DNA of 64,000 bases from Neoalteromonas facilis (GTDB lineage: Bacteria; Pseudomonadota; Gammaproteobacteria; Enterobacterales; Alteromonadaceae): contig NZ_PEAY01000001.1 of the NCBI RefSeq assembly GCF_002807665.1, positions 372,001-436,000 on the forward strand, read 5' to 3'. The translations under genes and the position numbers were made by a program. Shown in pieces: positions 36,581 through 46,266 of this stretch (positions within the stretch are counted from its first letter, which is position 1; each line of letters begins with the position of its first letter). Under the pieces are notes generated by a model, which worked only from the letters and a program-made list of their open reading frames with translations, searched no databases and was not told the DNA's origin.

Positions 36581-38221
36581 ATGGAGCAGCGTGTAATTTT
36601 AATATTAAGCATATTATTGGTTACGGCAATGCTCGTCAGTTATTGGATAACACCAATACTATGGTTGGTTGGATTGTTATCCATTCTACTTTGTTTAGCT
36701 ATCTATGATCGCTTTCAGCACAAACATTCCATTCTACGTAACTTCCCGTTGCTTGGCAGAGGCCGATGGTTGATTGAGAAAATGCGCCCATTTCTTCAGC
36801 AGTACATCATTGAGCCAGACACCGGCGGAGCTCCCATTGAAAGGATGTTTCGGAATATAGTGTATCAAAGAGCCAAGAACAGCCGCGAGACCATTCCTTT
36901 TGGCACTCAAGTTAACACCTATCGTGATGGCTATGAGTGGATTGGTCATTCTTTATCGGCACGGGATGTGGAGCAGTTAGACTGCGACCCAAGAGTGACC
37001 ATTGGTGGTAAACAATGTACGCAACCCTACAGCGCCAGTGTATTAAATATTTCAGCGATGAGCTTTGGGGCATTAAGTGAAAACGCCATCAGAGCACTCA
37101 ATAAAGGGGCTGCTGAAGGCGGTTTCTACCATAACACGGGGGAGGGCGGTTTAAGTCCGTATCATTTAGCGCATGGTGGGGATATTGTCTGGCAAATAGG
37201 TACTGGGTATTTTGGGTGCAGAAGTAGTGACGGTAAATTCGATCCTAGTAAGTTCGCTGAGAACGCGAACAATCCATCCGTTAAAATGATTGAAATCAAA
37301 CTGTCTCAGGGCGCAAAACCGGGTCACGGCGGCATTTTACCTGCAGACAAAAACACTCCAGAAATAGCCAATATACGTGGGGTTGAGCCGTTCACGCAAG
37401 TCGATAGCCCTGCTCGACACTCGGCTTTTAAAACACCACTCGAAATGATGGCATTTATCGCTCAATTAAGGGAGTTATCAGGCGGCAAACCAATTGGTAT
37501 TAAACTCGCGCTAGGGCGGCGAAGTGAATTTGTTGCGATGTGTAAAGCCATGTTAGAAACATCGATAACACCCGATTTTATCACGGTCGATGGTGGAGAA
37601 GGGGGTACAGGCGCTGCCCCACTTGAGTATTCCAACTCGATAGGTACACCACTTAAAGAGGCATTAGTTTTTGTAGATGATATGTTGACCGGTTTCGGCC
37701 TACGAGATGACGTTAAAATTATAGCATCGGGCAAAATTATCACGGGTTTCCATTTAGTTAAACATCTTGCATTGGGTGCAGATGCCTGTAACAGCGCAAG
37801 AGGCATGATGTTAGCGTTAGGTTGTGTTCAATCATTGTCCTGTAATACCAATAAGTGCCCTACAGGTGTAGCAACCCAAGACAAACGAATGGCAAAAGGA
37901 TTAGTGGTAGAAGATAAATATAAGCGGGTTCATTCATTTCACAAAAAAACGGTTCATGTGACCGCTGATATTCTTTCCTCTACCGGTTTGAAACACACTA
38001 CCGATCTGAACCGTACACATATATATCGCCGCGTGAATCAAGAAAATGTTAAACGCTATGACGAAATATTTCCGCTTGTACCTAGAGGGTCTTTCAATAG
38101 TGGAAACATTCCTGAACGCTATAAAATTGAAATCGAAGAAGCGAGCGCTGCATCATTCCTGCCTAATGAAGAATTGGCACATGTAACGCAGGGGGAAGCT
38201 ATCCCTATTAGACGTGTATAG
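36581..38221 (+). CDS. FMN-binding glutamate synthase family protein, membrane-anchored
   Basis: A 546-residue protein with N-terminal membrane helices (about 5-50), then a glutamate synthase alpha-subunit-like FMN barrel (about 130-480). Active-site landmarks are ISAMSFGALSENA, the GGEGGTGAAPLEY loop near 340 and the 3Fe-4S cysteines C-x5-C-x4-C (CVQSLSCNTNKC) near 412. The amidotransferase domain of true GltB is missing, so it is not a glutamine-dependent synthase; the reaction is unknown. The ATG at 36581 has GGAG 5 bases upstream. Confidence 0.85.
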   Translation: MEQRVILILSILLVTAMLVSYWITPILWLVGLLSILLCLAIYDRFQHKHSILRNFPLLGRGRWLIEKMRPFLQQYIIEPDTGGAPIERMFRNIVYQRAKNSRETIPFGTQVNTYRDGYEWIGHSLSARDVEQLDCDPRVTIGGKQCTQPYSASVLNISAMSFGALSENAIRALNKGAAEGGFYHNTGEGGLSPYHLAHGGDIVWQIGTGYFGCRSSDGKFDPSKFAENANNPSVKMIEIKLSQGAKPGHGGILPADKNTPEIANIRGVEPFTQVDSPARHSAFKTPLEMMAFIAQLRELSGGKPIGIKLALGRRSEFVAMCKAMLETSITPDFITVDGGEGGTGAAPLEYSNSIGTPLKEALVFVDDMLTGFGLRDDVKIIASGKIITGFHLVKHLALGADACNSARGMMLALGCVQSLSCNTNKCPTGVATQDKRMAKGLVVEDKYKRVHSFHKKTVHVTADILSSTGLKHTTDLNRTHIYRRVNQENVKRYDEIFPLVPRGSFNSGNIPERYKIEIEEASAASFLPNEELAHVTQGEAIPIRRV

Positions 38222-38244
38222 CAATAAAGAGCGATTGATCATTG

Positions 38245-39246
38245 ATGAAGCAAAAAAATGAAGTGAAGTGGGGCGTTCTTGGGTGTGGTCATATTGCACA
38301 AACCTTTATGAAAAGTATCGAACCCGTTGCCAATACCCAGGTCATCGCGTGCGCTTCGACTAGCGCAGAAAGGGCACAACTTTTTGCATCAAAATATACA
38401 TTAGAATATGCGTACGATGATTATCAATCACTGATTGATAACCCTTTGGTTGATGCGGTCTATATTGCCAATACTCATAACGCACACTATTTATCTGCGG
38501 CCGCTTGTCTAGCCGCAGGTAAGGCGGTGCTGTGTGAAAAGCCGCTAACGGTTAATGGTAACCAGGCTAAGCGTTTGTTTGCTCTTGCTCGAGAGCATAA
38601 CGTTTTATTAGTCGAAGCCATGTGGACGCGTTTCTTACCCGCGATACGACAACTGAAACACGATTTACAGTCGGGCGTTATCGGAGATATTAACAGCGTA
38701 CAGGCAAACTTTTCATTTAATGGGCATTTCGATGATACGCATAGGCTGAAAAATATGCAGACCGCCGGCGGAGCGTTATTAGATTTAGGTATTTACCCCT
38801 TAACACTTGCTGATATTGTGTTTGAGACGGATCCAGTTGAAGTCAGTGGGAATGCAAAATTTTGTAATACCGGCGTAGATGAGTCCAACAACCTTACGCT
38901 TGTATACTCAGGCGAAAGATATGCAAAACTATCATCAAGCTTTGCCAGTACGATGCCAACAGAGGCCAAAATAAGTGGTACGAAGGGATATATAGAAATC
39001 CCTAATTTTTTAGCGGCGCAGAACTACATCGTTTACACCAAAGCAGGTAAAACCAAAAAGGAATATCCCTTTCGCTATGGACGAGAGTTTAGTGCACAAA
39101 TAGAAGAGTTTATAAAAAGCCTAAATACTGGGGAAATAGAATGTCCTTTATCCAGCAAGCAACACACGTTACGAGCGTTAGGTATTATGGATGAACTGCG
39201 ACACCAATGGCATTTTAATTACCCAGCACACATCGAATCCACTTAG
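38245..39246 (+). CDS. Gfo/Idh/MocA family NAD(P)-dependent oxidoreductase
   Basis: A 333-residue two-domain dehydrogenase. NAD-binding GVLGCGHIAQTF lies near residue 12, the conserved EKP in VLCEKPLTVNG near 97, and the substrate domain has GGALLDLGIYPLTLAD near 180. It is closest in appearance to the trans-dihydrodiol dehydrogenase or glucose-fructose oxidoreductase group, which act on sugars or diols; the substrate is unknown. The ATG at 38245 was chosen over the TTG one codon before. It follows the FMN protein by 23 bases, so they may be co-transcribed. Confidence 0.87.
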   Translation: MKQKNEVKWGVLGCGHIAQTFMKSIEPVANTQVIACASTSAERAQLFASKYTLEYAYDDYQSLIDNPLVDAVYIANTHNAHYLSAAACLAAGKAVLCEKPLTVNGNQAKRLFALAREHNVLLVEAMWTRFLPAIRQLKHDLQSGVIGDINSVQANFSFNGHFDDTHRLKNMQTAGGALLDLGIYPLTLADIVFETDPVEVSGNAKFCNTGVDESNNLTLVYSGERYAKLSSSFASTMPTEAKISGTKGYIEIPNFLAAQNYIVYTKAGKTKKEYPFRYGREFSAQIEEFIKSLNTGEIECPLSSKQHTLRALGIMDELRHQWHFNYPAHIEST

Positions 39247-39269
39247 CACTTTGACTACAGAATCATGTC

Positions 39270-41399
39270 CTAGCTGAGATATTCCGCTAGTGTTTCTAAT
39301 AGGAGTGTTTTGTCTATTGGCTTCGTCAAAACATCATTCATCCCGACTTCGATGCATACAGCTCTGTCAGATTTTTGAACGTTAGCGGTCAATCCAATAA
39401 TAGGAATATTTACATTGAATTGGTCTCTAATAATACCGGTAGCCGAAACCCCGTCTAGAACCGGCATTTGCATATCCATCAAAATTAGATCGGGTTTAGT
39501 TTTTATTTTATTGATAATCTCAACTGCTTCTTGGCCATTTACAGCTACTAACGTTTTATACTGTTCAGCGGCTAAAATTGTCGTCACGATTTCAGCATTA
39601 ATCGGATTATCTTCAACCACTAGAATAACTTTGCCTTGACCATCAACGTTGCGCCGATTGAGTACTTTATCTCGCGCATTAATAAGCAGTTGACGTACTT
39701 GCTGCTTTTCTAATGGCTTTTTGGTTAGGCGTTTTATGCTGGATTTCAGATCGTCGGGAATTTCAACTTGATCATAGGCAGCGGTCATCATAATAGTCTG
39801 AAGAGGGCAGGAGTTACAGCTCTGTTGCAACTGCCTTACAACATCAAAACCATCTAAATCAGGCATGAACAAGTCAATTATAAGCACATCTACACACGGA
39901 GATTGTTCGAGGAATCTCACACCCGATTCATATTGTTGTACTTCAAAGCCGAGCGCTACCGCTTGGGCATAGACAAACTCCCTGGTTGCTTCCAAGTCAT
40001 CTACAACAGCACAGGTTAGCTTGCGCCCAGTATTGAGATCACTAACATTTACCGGAGGTGCTTGGCCTATTTTAATTGGAATGGATACGCTGAAAGTACT
40101 ACCTCGGTCTACTTCACTCTCAACGCTTATGGTGCCGTTAAAGAGTTCGACAAGTTTTGACACAATACTCAGTCCTAATCCAGTCCCGCCGAATTTTCGC
40201 GATGTTGAACTGTCAGCCTGAGTAAATGCCTGAAATATCTTGCTTTGTTGCTCAACTGTCATGCCAATGCCGCTATCTTGGATTTGGATATCCAAATGAT
40301 GAGCTTTATTTTTAACGGTTACTGCTACGGATAATCGTATTTCACCTTGGTGAGTAAACTTTATCGCATTGGTTACAATGTTGGTTAAAATTTGTGACAG
40401 TTTACCGGGATCAGAATAGATATAATGCGGCAATTCATTTGGGCAATCGTAGACAAACCTAATGTTTTTTTGTCGACATAATATATCAGTATTGGTACAA
40501 ATATTATCCATTACTTCCAACAGTGAAAAGTCAGTTAGACTCAGCACCATTTTACCGGATTCAATTTTTTCAAAATCTAAAATATCGTTAATGAGATCAA
40601 GCAGTTGTTGTCCGGAACGTTTGGCTTTACTGATATAGGATTGCGCTTTTTCAGGATTGGCTTCGGCTAAATCGAGCATGCCAAACATGCCTGTCATTGG
40701 TGTTCGAAGTTCATGCGACATATTGGCCAAAAATTGCGACTTTACTTGTTTAGCTTCTATCGCTTTTTGTTCGGATTGTTGCGCTGCAGTGACTGATTCC
40801 TTAAGTTTTGCAATGTAATTCACTAACGCAGCGCGCATTGGTTCAAAGATAAACACGACTTCTAAGAGCAACACTAACAAAGTAATTAACCACACCATAG
40901 TTTCTAGTCGATACAGTTTTTCTGTGCGCTTGCTAGCGTCATATTCAAAAGCCTCAACGACGGCGTTTAAATCATACAACAAGGTGTCTACATCATTCTG
41001 TTTAAGAATTTGAGATTGGATTTGCGATGAAGTGGGGTTTTGTATGAATGCATATGCGTCTTCGATATAGGTTTTTACTCTACTTTGAAGATTGGCGTCA
41101 CCATAATAAAGCTCTAACACGCGTTCAGGAAGGTATTCTATATTCACTAAAAATTGATTGTTTGATTCAAATGTCTCAACGGCTCTTGTAAGCGGCTCAA
41201 TGAAGTTCCCGTTATCAATTTGCTTAAATGAGAGCAGGGCAATTCGCTGGCTTAACATGCGCTGCTGGCCTGCGATGTTAATGATACATGCATCATCTTG
41301 TTGCTGATCAATCAAATAGCTCAACCACCCCCACGTAAAGGTGACCAAACAAGCAATTATAGTTACAGCGATAAAATATTTGAGTCGAAGGTTTTGCAT
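39270..41399 (-). CDS. Hybrid sensor histidine kinase with two receiver domains
   Basis: A 709-residue membrane kinase. Two membrane helices (about 8-28 and 165-185) enclose a periplasmic domain starting IAGQQRMLSQRIA, which resembles the PilJ/NarX type four-helix sensor. The HisKA domain has MSHELRTPM near 228 and the HATPase has GTGLGLSIV near 405. The first receiver has its aspartate in IIDLFMPDLDG near 505. The second has LILMDMQMPVLDG near 639 with TKP later. There is no Hpt domain. It is divergent from the receiver and GGDEF-EAL genes. Confidence 0.92.
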   Translation of the reverse strand: MQNLRLKYFIAVTIIACLVTFTWGWLSYLIDQQQDDACIINIAGQQRMLSQRIALLSFKQIDNGNFIEPLTRAVETFESNNQFLVNIEYLPERVLELYYGDANLQSRVKTYIEDAYAFIQNPTSSQIQSQILKQNDVDTLLYDLNAVVEAFEYDASKRTEKLYRLETMVWLITLLVLLLEVVFIFEPMRAALVNYIAKLKESVTAAQQSEQKAIEAKQVKSQFLANMSHELRTPMTGMFGMLDLAEANPEKAQSYISKAKRSGQQLLDLINDILDFEKIESGKMVLSLTDFSLLEVMDNICTNTDILCRQKNIRFVYDCPNELPHYIYSDPGKLSQILTNIVTNAIKFTHQGEIRLSVAVTVKNKAHHLDIQIQDSGIGMTVEQQSKIFQAFTQADSSTSRKFGGTGLGLSIVSKLVELFNGTISVESEVDRGSTFSVSIPIKIGQAPPVNVSDLNTGRKLTCAVVDDLEATREFVYAQAVALGFEVQQYESGVRFLEQSPCVDVLIIDLFMPDLDGFDVVRQLQQSCNSCPLQTIMMTAAYDQVEIPDDLKSSIKRLTKKPLEKQQVRQLLINARDKVLNRRNVDGQGKVILVVEDNPINAEIVTTILAAEQYKTLVAVNGQEAVEIINKIKTKPDLILMDMQMPVLDGVSATGIIRDQFNVNIPIIGLTANVQKSDRAVCIEVGMNDVLTKPIDKTLLLETLAEYLS

Positions 41400-41704
41400 C
41401 TAAAGAAATCTATTCCATACGTCACACCATTAGATACTGAAGTATTTAACGGAACATATATACGAGCGTAGACTACTGGAGAATTAAAGGATAAATTTTT
41501 TATACCTTTTTTTAGAAGCGTTTCTAAAACTAAGTTAATGAAACCTATTCGTATAACTTTCGAATAGCTTTCTATGCACAAAAGTTACAATAAGATAGAT
41601 TTTATTTGTCTCGTTGGTTTGAAGGAGTTTAAAACAAGAGCTACATTCAATTTATTAGTGCTATAGAAAATATCTTCAAGTAAGCATGGTCTGAGGAGTT
41701 CAGT
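41400..41704. other. Divergent intergenic region before the receiver gene
   Basis: About 305 AT-rich bases between the hybrid kinase start and the receiver gene. It should hold two back-to-back promoters. I see no clear operator; the only decisive element is GAGGAG at 41693-41698, which sets the unusual receiver start. Confidence 0.5.
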
Positions 41705-42226
41705 ATTAAAGATCCAGACAATGAGGCGAACAATAAAGAGTCACATGATGCTATTGATAAATCTTTAGAGTCGCTTATAGAAACGCAATCTAGCAATGCA
41801 AAGATCTTGATTATTGAAGATTGCCCAGTAATGACAGCTATGTATGAAACCATGCTGGCAGAAAGAGGGTCGTGTGAATCGGCAGCCACGGCTAAAGAAG
41901 CGATTTCACTATTAAAAACAAAATCCTTCGATCTTGTGCTTCTTGACCACCATTTGCCTGACGCTACAGGTTTACAGTTGTGTAAAAGTATTCGCAGACA
42001 ATTCTCTCAGCGTGTCCTGCCAATTATTATTATTACCGGCACGAACGACCGTCAATTGGAACAACAATTTTGGGAAGCACAGTGCTCAGACTTTGTCACA
42101 AAACCATTTGAAGCGAGTACTTTGAGACATAGAGTGGCTTCGCACGTAAAACTTAAATTAGCGTTTGATTTATTACATAAGCTTTCGAATCAAGACGAAA
42201 ACCAAGCGATGTTGTTCTCGCGGTGA
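41705..42226 (+). CDS. Stand-alone receiver protein, apparently with an AUU start
   Basis: A 173-residue response regulator without an output domain. Receiver: AKILIIEDCPVM (about 33-44) supplies the acid pair, LLDHHLPD near 81 the phospho-acceptor, and ITGTND and VTKPFEA the switch Thr and Lys. The frame is open from 41684 but has no ATG, GTG or TTG before the receiver; the first TTG (41807) would cut off strand beta-1 and has no ribosome-binding site. A perfect GAGGAG at 41693-41698 stands 6 bases before ATT at 41705, so AUU initiation, as known for infC, is the best reading. Alternatives are a point mutation or a sequencing error. It is 130 bases ahead of the GGDEF-EAL gene. Confidence 0.75.
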   Translation: MKDPDNEANNKESHDAIDKSLESLIETQSSNAKILIIEDCPVMTAMYETMLAERGSCESAATAKEAISLLKTKSFDLVLLDHHLPDATGLQLCKSIRRQFSQRVLPIIIITGTNDRQLEQQFWEAQCSDFVTKPFEASTLRHRVASHVKLKLAFDLLHKLSNQDENQAMLFSR

Positions 42227-42356
42227 TTTAATGTGGAATAAATCGTCATCGACGATTTTATTAATTCGTCACATAAGTGAGTTTAGATAACAGTGCAGAC
42301 AACAGGCTTTGTAGAGTCATATTTAACAGACGCGCCATACAAAGAAGCAGAGGTCT

Positions 42357-44945
42357 GTGTTTTATGAAAAAAAGGAATACGTAGTACGCATGGATACTAA
42401 GGTGAATTTACAGGATGTATTTAAAGATTTTGTTGCGCGGAATAAGGCCTATTTTTCGCAGCTATTGTTAGGTCTGAACCATACCGCTAGGGCCGATTTA
42501 CTGTTTGTTGCAGCGGTTAACAATGATTCGAGTATCGCATCTACATTGTGCGCCACTTCAAACAATTCAATTATCAAAAACTTCAATTACTCTCTGTCAG
42601 AAAGTCCATGTGAGGATGTATTATCAGGCACGCCTTGTGTGCATACGAACAATGTCACTAAAGCATATCCCAACGATAAAATGCTCATTGATATGGCGTT
42701 TGAGGGGTATGTAGGTTATCCCATATTGGTCAATGGGATCCCGATAGGTCTAATCGTAGGTCTGTTTAAGGAGCCGATTCAGGTTATAGAGCGATTCGAA
42801 TATTTATTCGAACTTTTTGCGACCAATATTAACTTACTTTTTGACGCAGAATACCGGGCTGAAAGACTGGAAAACCAAACTCTATTATTAGAAGAAATTT
42901 GTGAGATATCCAACGTTGGTGCCTGGGAGTTTGATGTCGTAAAACAATCTTTGTTTTGGTCGAAGCAGGTTTACTATATACACTCAATTCCGCTGAATAC
43001 GGTGATAACACCTGATGTTGCAATAGCCTATTATCAGCCCTCAGACATTCCGCTAATAACCGAAGCCTTTGAAACCTTATTGCGCGATGGCACTGGCTAT
43101 GAGTTGACACTCCAAATCATTGACGCTAACGAAACACCTAAATGGATTAAAACCACAGGGCGAGCCAGCTTTGATAGCGAAGGTAACGTGGTAAGAGTAT
43201 TTGGCGCAATTGAAGATATAACCGTAGAAAAAGAACGCATCGACATAGAGATCGATCGTGTTAGCTATCTCAATAATATTCTAAACAGTTTTAAAGACGC
43301 TGTTGTTATCTCAGATACCAAGGGCATCATTCAAGTCGTTAATAATTCAGCAAGTGATGTATTCCAGTACGCTAGCGAAGAGCTTATCGGAAAAAATGTT
43401 TCAGTGTTAATGCCTGAACCCTATGCATCCGAACATCAAACTTATATCAGAAAGTATTTAGATTCAGGTGACAGTAAAATCATTGGGGTGGGGCGCCAAT
43501 TACCGGCTAAACGCAAAGACCAAAGTATCTTCCAAATGGAGTTATCTCTGACGGAGTTTTATTTCCAGGGAAAGTGCCAATATATAGGGGTTATTCGCGA
43601 TATCAGCGAACGCATTAAAGCGCAAGATGCGATCTATAAAATGGCATTTACAGATCCAACCTCGGGTCTAAAAAATCGCTCTTGGTTTGAACGTGAGGTT
43701 AAAAGTTTATTATCTGTCGCATCGATCAAAGATCATTACGTGTTTGCCACGATCGTTGATATAGACAAGCTAAACAGTATAAACCAACGCTTTGGTATGC
43801 AGGCTGGAAATAAAGCGATAAAAGCAATAGCCGAAACCTTATCTAAATTGAACAGTTCTGATTTCCATGTATATAAAACTGGCGAGGATTCCTTCGTCGT
43901 GCTGTCAGTGCGAAGTAGTGAGAATGAAGAATCCCTGCAGACCCATGTTCAAACCATAGAAGACTTACTGCATAGTCAATCGGGTATCCAAATACAACAT
44001 TTGTCTGGGTTGATTTCAGTTACTGTGAGTATTGCCAGCATCATTGTATCTGCGAGAAACGCTTCTGTAGAAACACTCGTTAGCTATCTTGAGTACTCTA
44101 AACGCAAAGCCAAATTGCTGTCACCGAAAGGGAGTTTTTTACTGTCTGGCGATAATTTGATTGAATACCAACGGACGACCGGTTTAAGAAGTGCGTTGGA
44201 AAAACTAACGGAGTCTGGCGAACTGCGCTTAGTAATGCAGCCACAATTCACCTCGCGAACAACGTTTAATTGTTCAGAAGCGCTTATACGTTGGCAATCA
44301 AAAGAGTATGGTTTTGTCAGTCCTATGGAATTCATTCCTCTCGCTGAAGAGTCTAATGCCATTATTTATATCGGAGAGTGGGTTATCAACGAAGCCTGCC
44401 GACTTATATCGGAAGCTAAGAATAAGGGAATTGAAACAAAGATCGCCGTAAATATTAGTGGCAAGCATTTATTATATGCCGAATTTAAATCGTCTTTGAT
44501 TAAAACCCTTTACAAATGGAATATTGAGCCCAGTAGTCTGATATTAGAGTTAACAGAAACGGCTTTAATCACTAACATTGATGCAGTAACCACTATGATG
44601 ACAGAGTTGAAAGCACAAGGCTTTTATTTTTCTATTGATGATTTTGGTACTGGTTATTCAAGTCTGGCTTACCTCAAAAGTTTGCCTATCGATGAGCTTA
44701 AGATTGACAAGCAGTTTATCGATATGATTGATGAGGATAAAAAGACCTCTACAAGCATCGTTAATTTGATTATCGATATGGCAGCAGTCTTGAATGTATC
44801 CACAGTTGCAGAAGGGGTGGAAACCGAAGTCCAATATGACTATCTACAGAGTAAAAATTGCCACGCAGTGCAGGGGTATTTGTTGTCTAAACCACTGGAA
44901 GAACAAGCCTGGTTTGAGGCGTTAGCTAAACTAAAAAGTGAATAA
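42357..44945 (+). CDS. GAF-PAS-PAS-GGDEF-EAL protein, probably a c-di-GMP phosphodiesterase
   Basis: An 862-residue cytosolic signalling protein. GAF-like domain (about 15-165), PAS (about 175-290, with WIKTTGRASFDSEG), PAS (about 305-420), GGDEF (about 430-590) and EAL (about 610-855). The GGDEF active site is degenerate: the motif reads TGEDSF near 508, so cyclase activity is unlikely. The EAL domain keeps SEALIRW near 640, the glutamate in LELTETALI, DDFGTGYSSL and AEGVETE, so it should hydrolyse c-di-GMP. The start is uncertain: GTG 42357 has GAGG only 3 bases upstream, while ATG 42390 has AAGGA 14 bases upstream. Confidence 0.9.
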   Translation: MFYEKKEYVVRMDTKVNLQDVFKDFVARNKAYFSQLLLGLNHTARADLLFVAAVNNDSSIASTLCATSNNSIIKNFNYSLSESPCEDVLSGTPCVHTNNVTKAYPNDKMLIDMAFEGYVGYPILVNGIPIGLIVGLFKEPIQVIERFEYLFELFATNINLLFDAEYRAERLENQTLLLEEICEISNVGAWEFDVVKQSLFWSKQVYYIHSIPLNTVITPDVAIAYYQPSDIPLITEAFETLLRDGTGYELTLQIIDANETPKWIKTTGRASFDSEGNVVRVFGAIEDITVEKERIDIEIDRVSYLNNILNSFKDAVVISDTKGIIQVVNNSASDVFQYASEELIGKNVSVLMPEPYASEHQTYIRKYLDSGDSKIIGVGRQLPAKRKDQSIFQMELSLTEFYFQGKCQYIGVIRDISERIKAQDAIYKMAFTDPTSGLKNRSWFEREVKSLLSVASIKDHYVFATIVDIDKLNSINQRFGMQAGNKAIKAIAETLSKLNSSDFHVYKTGEDSFVVLSVRSSENEESLQTHVQTIEDLLHSQSGIQIQHLSGLISVTVSIASIIVSARNASVETLVSYLEYSKRKAKLLSPKGSFLLSGDNLIEYQRTTGLRSALEKLTESGELRLVMQPQFTSRTTFNCSEALIRWQSKEYGFVSPMEFIPLAEESNAIIYIGEWVINEACRLISEAKNKGIETKIAVNISGKHLLYAEFKSSLIKTLYKWNIEPSSLILELTETALITNIDAVTTMMTELKAQGFYFSIDDFGTGYSSLAYLKSLPIDELKIDKQFIDMIDEDKKTSTSIVNLIIDMAAVLNVSTVAEGVETEVQYDYLQSKNCHAVQGYLLSKPLEEQAWFEALAKLKSE

Positions 44946-44971
44946 AAAAGGAGCTCAATGAGCTCCTTTTT
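44945..44971. terminator. Bidirectional intrinsic terminator
   Basis: AAAAAGGAGCTC (44945-44956) and GAGCTCCTTTTT (44960-44971) form a 12-bp stem with a 3-base loop, flanked by A and T runs. It serves the EAL gene and the convergent CBS-domain gene. Confidence 0.88.
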
Positions 44972-44982
44972 ATTGGTCAACG

Positions 44983-45585
44983 TTACGCTGAAATCTTTTG
45001 TTCTTGATTGTTTTGTCTATCCTCTAGGCCAGTTAAATGCTCTAACCATCCTCTAAATGTAGAGGGCTCTGCCATACCGTCTGGTAGATGAAAGTGACGT
45101 GACAGGTCGTGTAAGGTTACGATCCCTTTTATTTTTTTATGATCATCTGTCGTCACTAAAATAAAAGGGTCTTCATGCGTTTTAAAGCTGCCAAGCAACC
45201 TATTGATTGATGAACGCTGCAATTCTCCAAACGTAATCGACAACAGTTCAGACTTTTTACGCATAAAATCTGAGACCTTTAATTCATGTCGGTCATACCC
45301 ATCGGCGACACGCTGAATAATGTTTTGCTGGCTCAAATCTGCACCGTCAATAATTCCCGCAAACTGCAGTTGTCTATCGACTACAAATCTCAATCGAACA
45401 TGGGCCTTCTTCATTACATAGGCTGCTTCAACGGCCTTTGTATTGGCATCTATGACCAGTGGTCGTTGAATATCGAAGTCGGTTAGTAACGCTTTCGCAG
45501 GTGAGCGTAGGGTTAAATACGTTTTATCTTCTGGCCAACAAAAACCAGTAACTTCACTACATTTTGTGATTTTAAACTGAGACAT
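44983..45585 (-). CDS. CBS-domain protein
   Basis: A 200-residue soluble protein with two CBS motifs: about 40-85 (RPLVIDANTKAVEAAYVM ... FAGIIDGADL) and about 105-170 (SDFMRKKSELLSIT ... IKGIVTLHDLSRHF). CBS pairs bind adenosyl nucleotides and act as energy or ion sensors; no catalytic domain is attached. The histidine-rich FHLPDG and the tail after 175 are unassigned. It is the second gene after the small exported protein (56-base gap) and converges on the GGDEF-EAL gene. Confidence 0.8.
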   Translation of the reverse strand: MSQFKITKCSEVTGFCWPEDKTYLTLRSPAKALLTDFDIQRPLVIDANTKAVEAAYVMKKAHVRLRFVVDRQLQFAGIIDGADLSQQNIIQRVADGYDRHELKVSDFMRKKSELLSITFGELQRSSINRLLGSFKTHEDPFILVTTDDHKKIKGIVTLHDLSRHFHLPDGMAEPSTFRGWLEHLTGLEDRQNNQEQKISA

Positions 45586-45641
45586 AATATTTTCCTCATA
45601 AGTGGCTTAATGTTGTTCATGTAAACAACAACGACTTTGGT

Positions 45642-45941
45642 TTAGGAAAATTGTGGCGGAGCTCGTATATTGTTCGTTTTCGCAATGGGAAGCACCCATG
45701 CGTTTTCAATTAAAGGAATAACACTGTAAGACTGCGGAAATCCTTCCAGTGCGAATAACGTAATAGGATGAGTGTCAGGATCAGAGTCTAATACTTCAGG
45801 CTCAAGGTCAGAGCCGTCGACTATAACGAAAGCCTTTGCGCCATTACCATTGTCAGCAAGTGCATCAAATGCGCTGTTATAAGCAACGGATGATGTACTT
45901 ACACATGCTAACAGTAATGTGACAAACAAGATACGTAACAT
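45642..45941 (-). CDS. Small exported protein, unknown
   Basis: A 99-residue protein with a clear signal peptide (about 1-20, ending SVAYN) and an acidic mature part rich in Asp and Pro (EVLDSDPDTHPITLFA). No cysteine in the mature region and no motif that I know. Probably periplasmic. It may be co-transcribed with the CBS protein. Confidence 0.6.
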   Translation of the reverse strand: MLRILFVTLLLACVSTSSVAYNSAFDALADNGNGAKAFVIVDGSDLEPEVLDSDPDTHPITLFALEGFPQSYSVIPLIENAWVLPIAKTNNIRAPPQFS

Positions 45942-46266
45942 AAAGAAGACTGCATTAACCTCGCTATAAACTTAAGACAATAATAGTCAGTGAAAGTTTG
46001 AAAAAGACAGGGGATTGTTACCAATGCATTAAGATTTGCGTTTAATGACTTGTACAGCGTTATGCGAATACCTTATTTAACATAATATACATTATGCGCA
46101 ATTGTGTATTGGGTGGTTATGCTACAGAGGATACGTTAAGCCCGTGTGATATACACGCCTAGGTTCGTTATTAGAACCTTCCACGGCGACGCTAATAATT
46201 CACCTGAGCTTATCGGCATTTTACACCTATAGCTTCAGCTCAATTAGAAAACTCTAACCTGAATTC
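45942..46266. other. Intergenic region with consecutive small palindromes
   Basis: About 325 bases without a gene. CGTGT-GATAT-ACACG (46143-46157) and AGGTTC-GTTATTA-GAACCT (46162-46180) are neighbouring inverted repeats. They have no T-run. They could be operators or RNA stems of an unknown element; nothing else is visible. Confidence 0.4.

Noticed and set aside
41363-41581. A 72-codon - strand frame upstream of the hybrid kinase
   Set aside because: It overlaps the kinase start in another frame, has no ribosome-binding site and no recognisable sequence; treated as intergenic.
46080-46145. Integron attC site on the - strand
   Set aside because: GCTTAAC and GTTAAAT match the RYYYAAC and GTTRRRY cores about 60 bases apart, but the sequence between them lacks the strong imperfect palindrome of attC sites, and no integrase or cassette is present.
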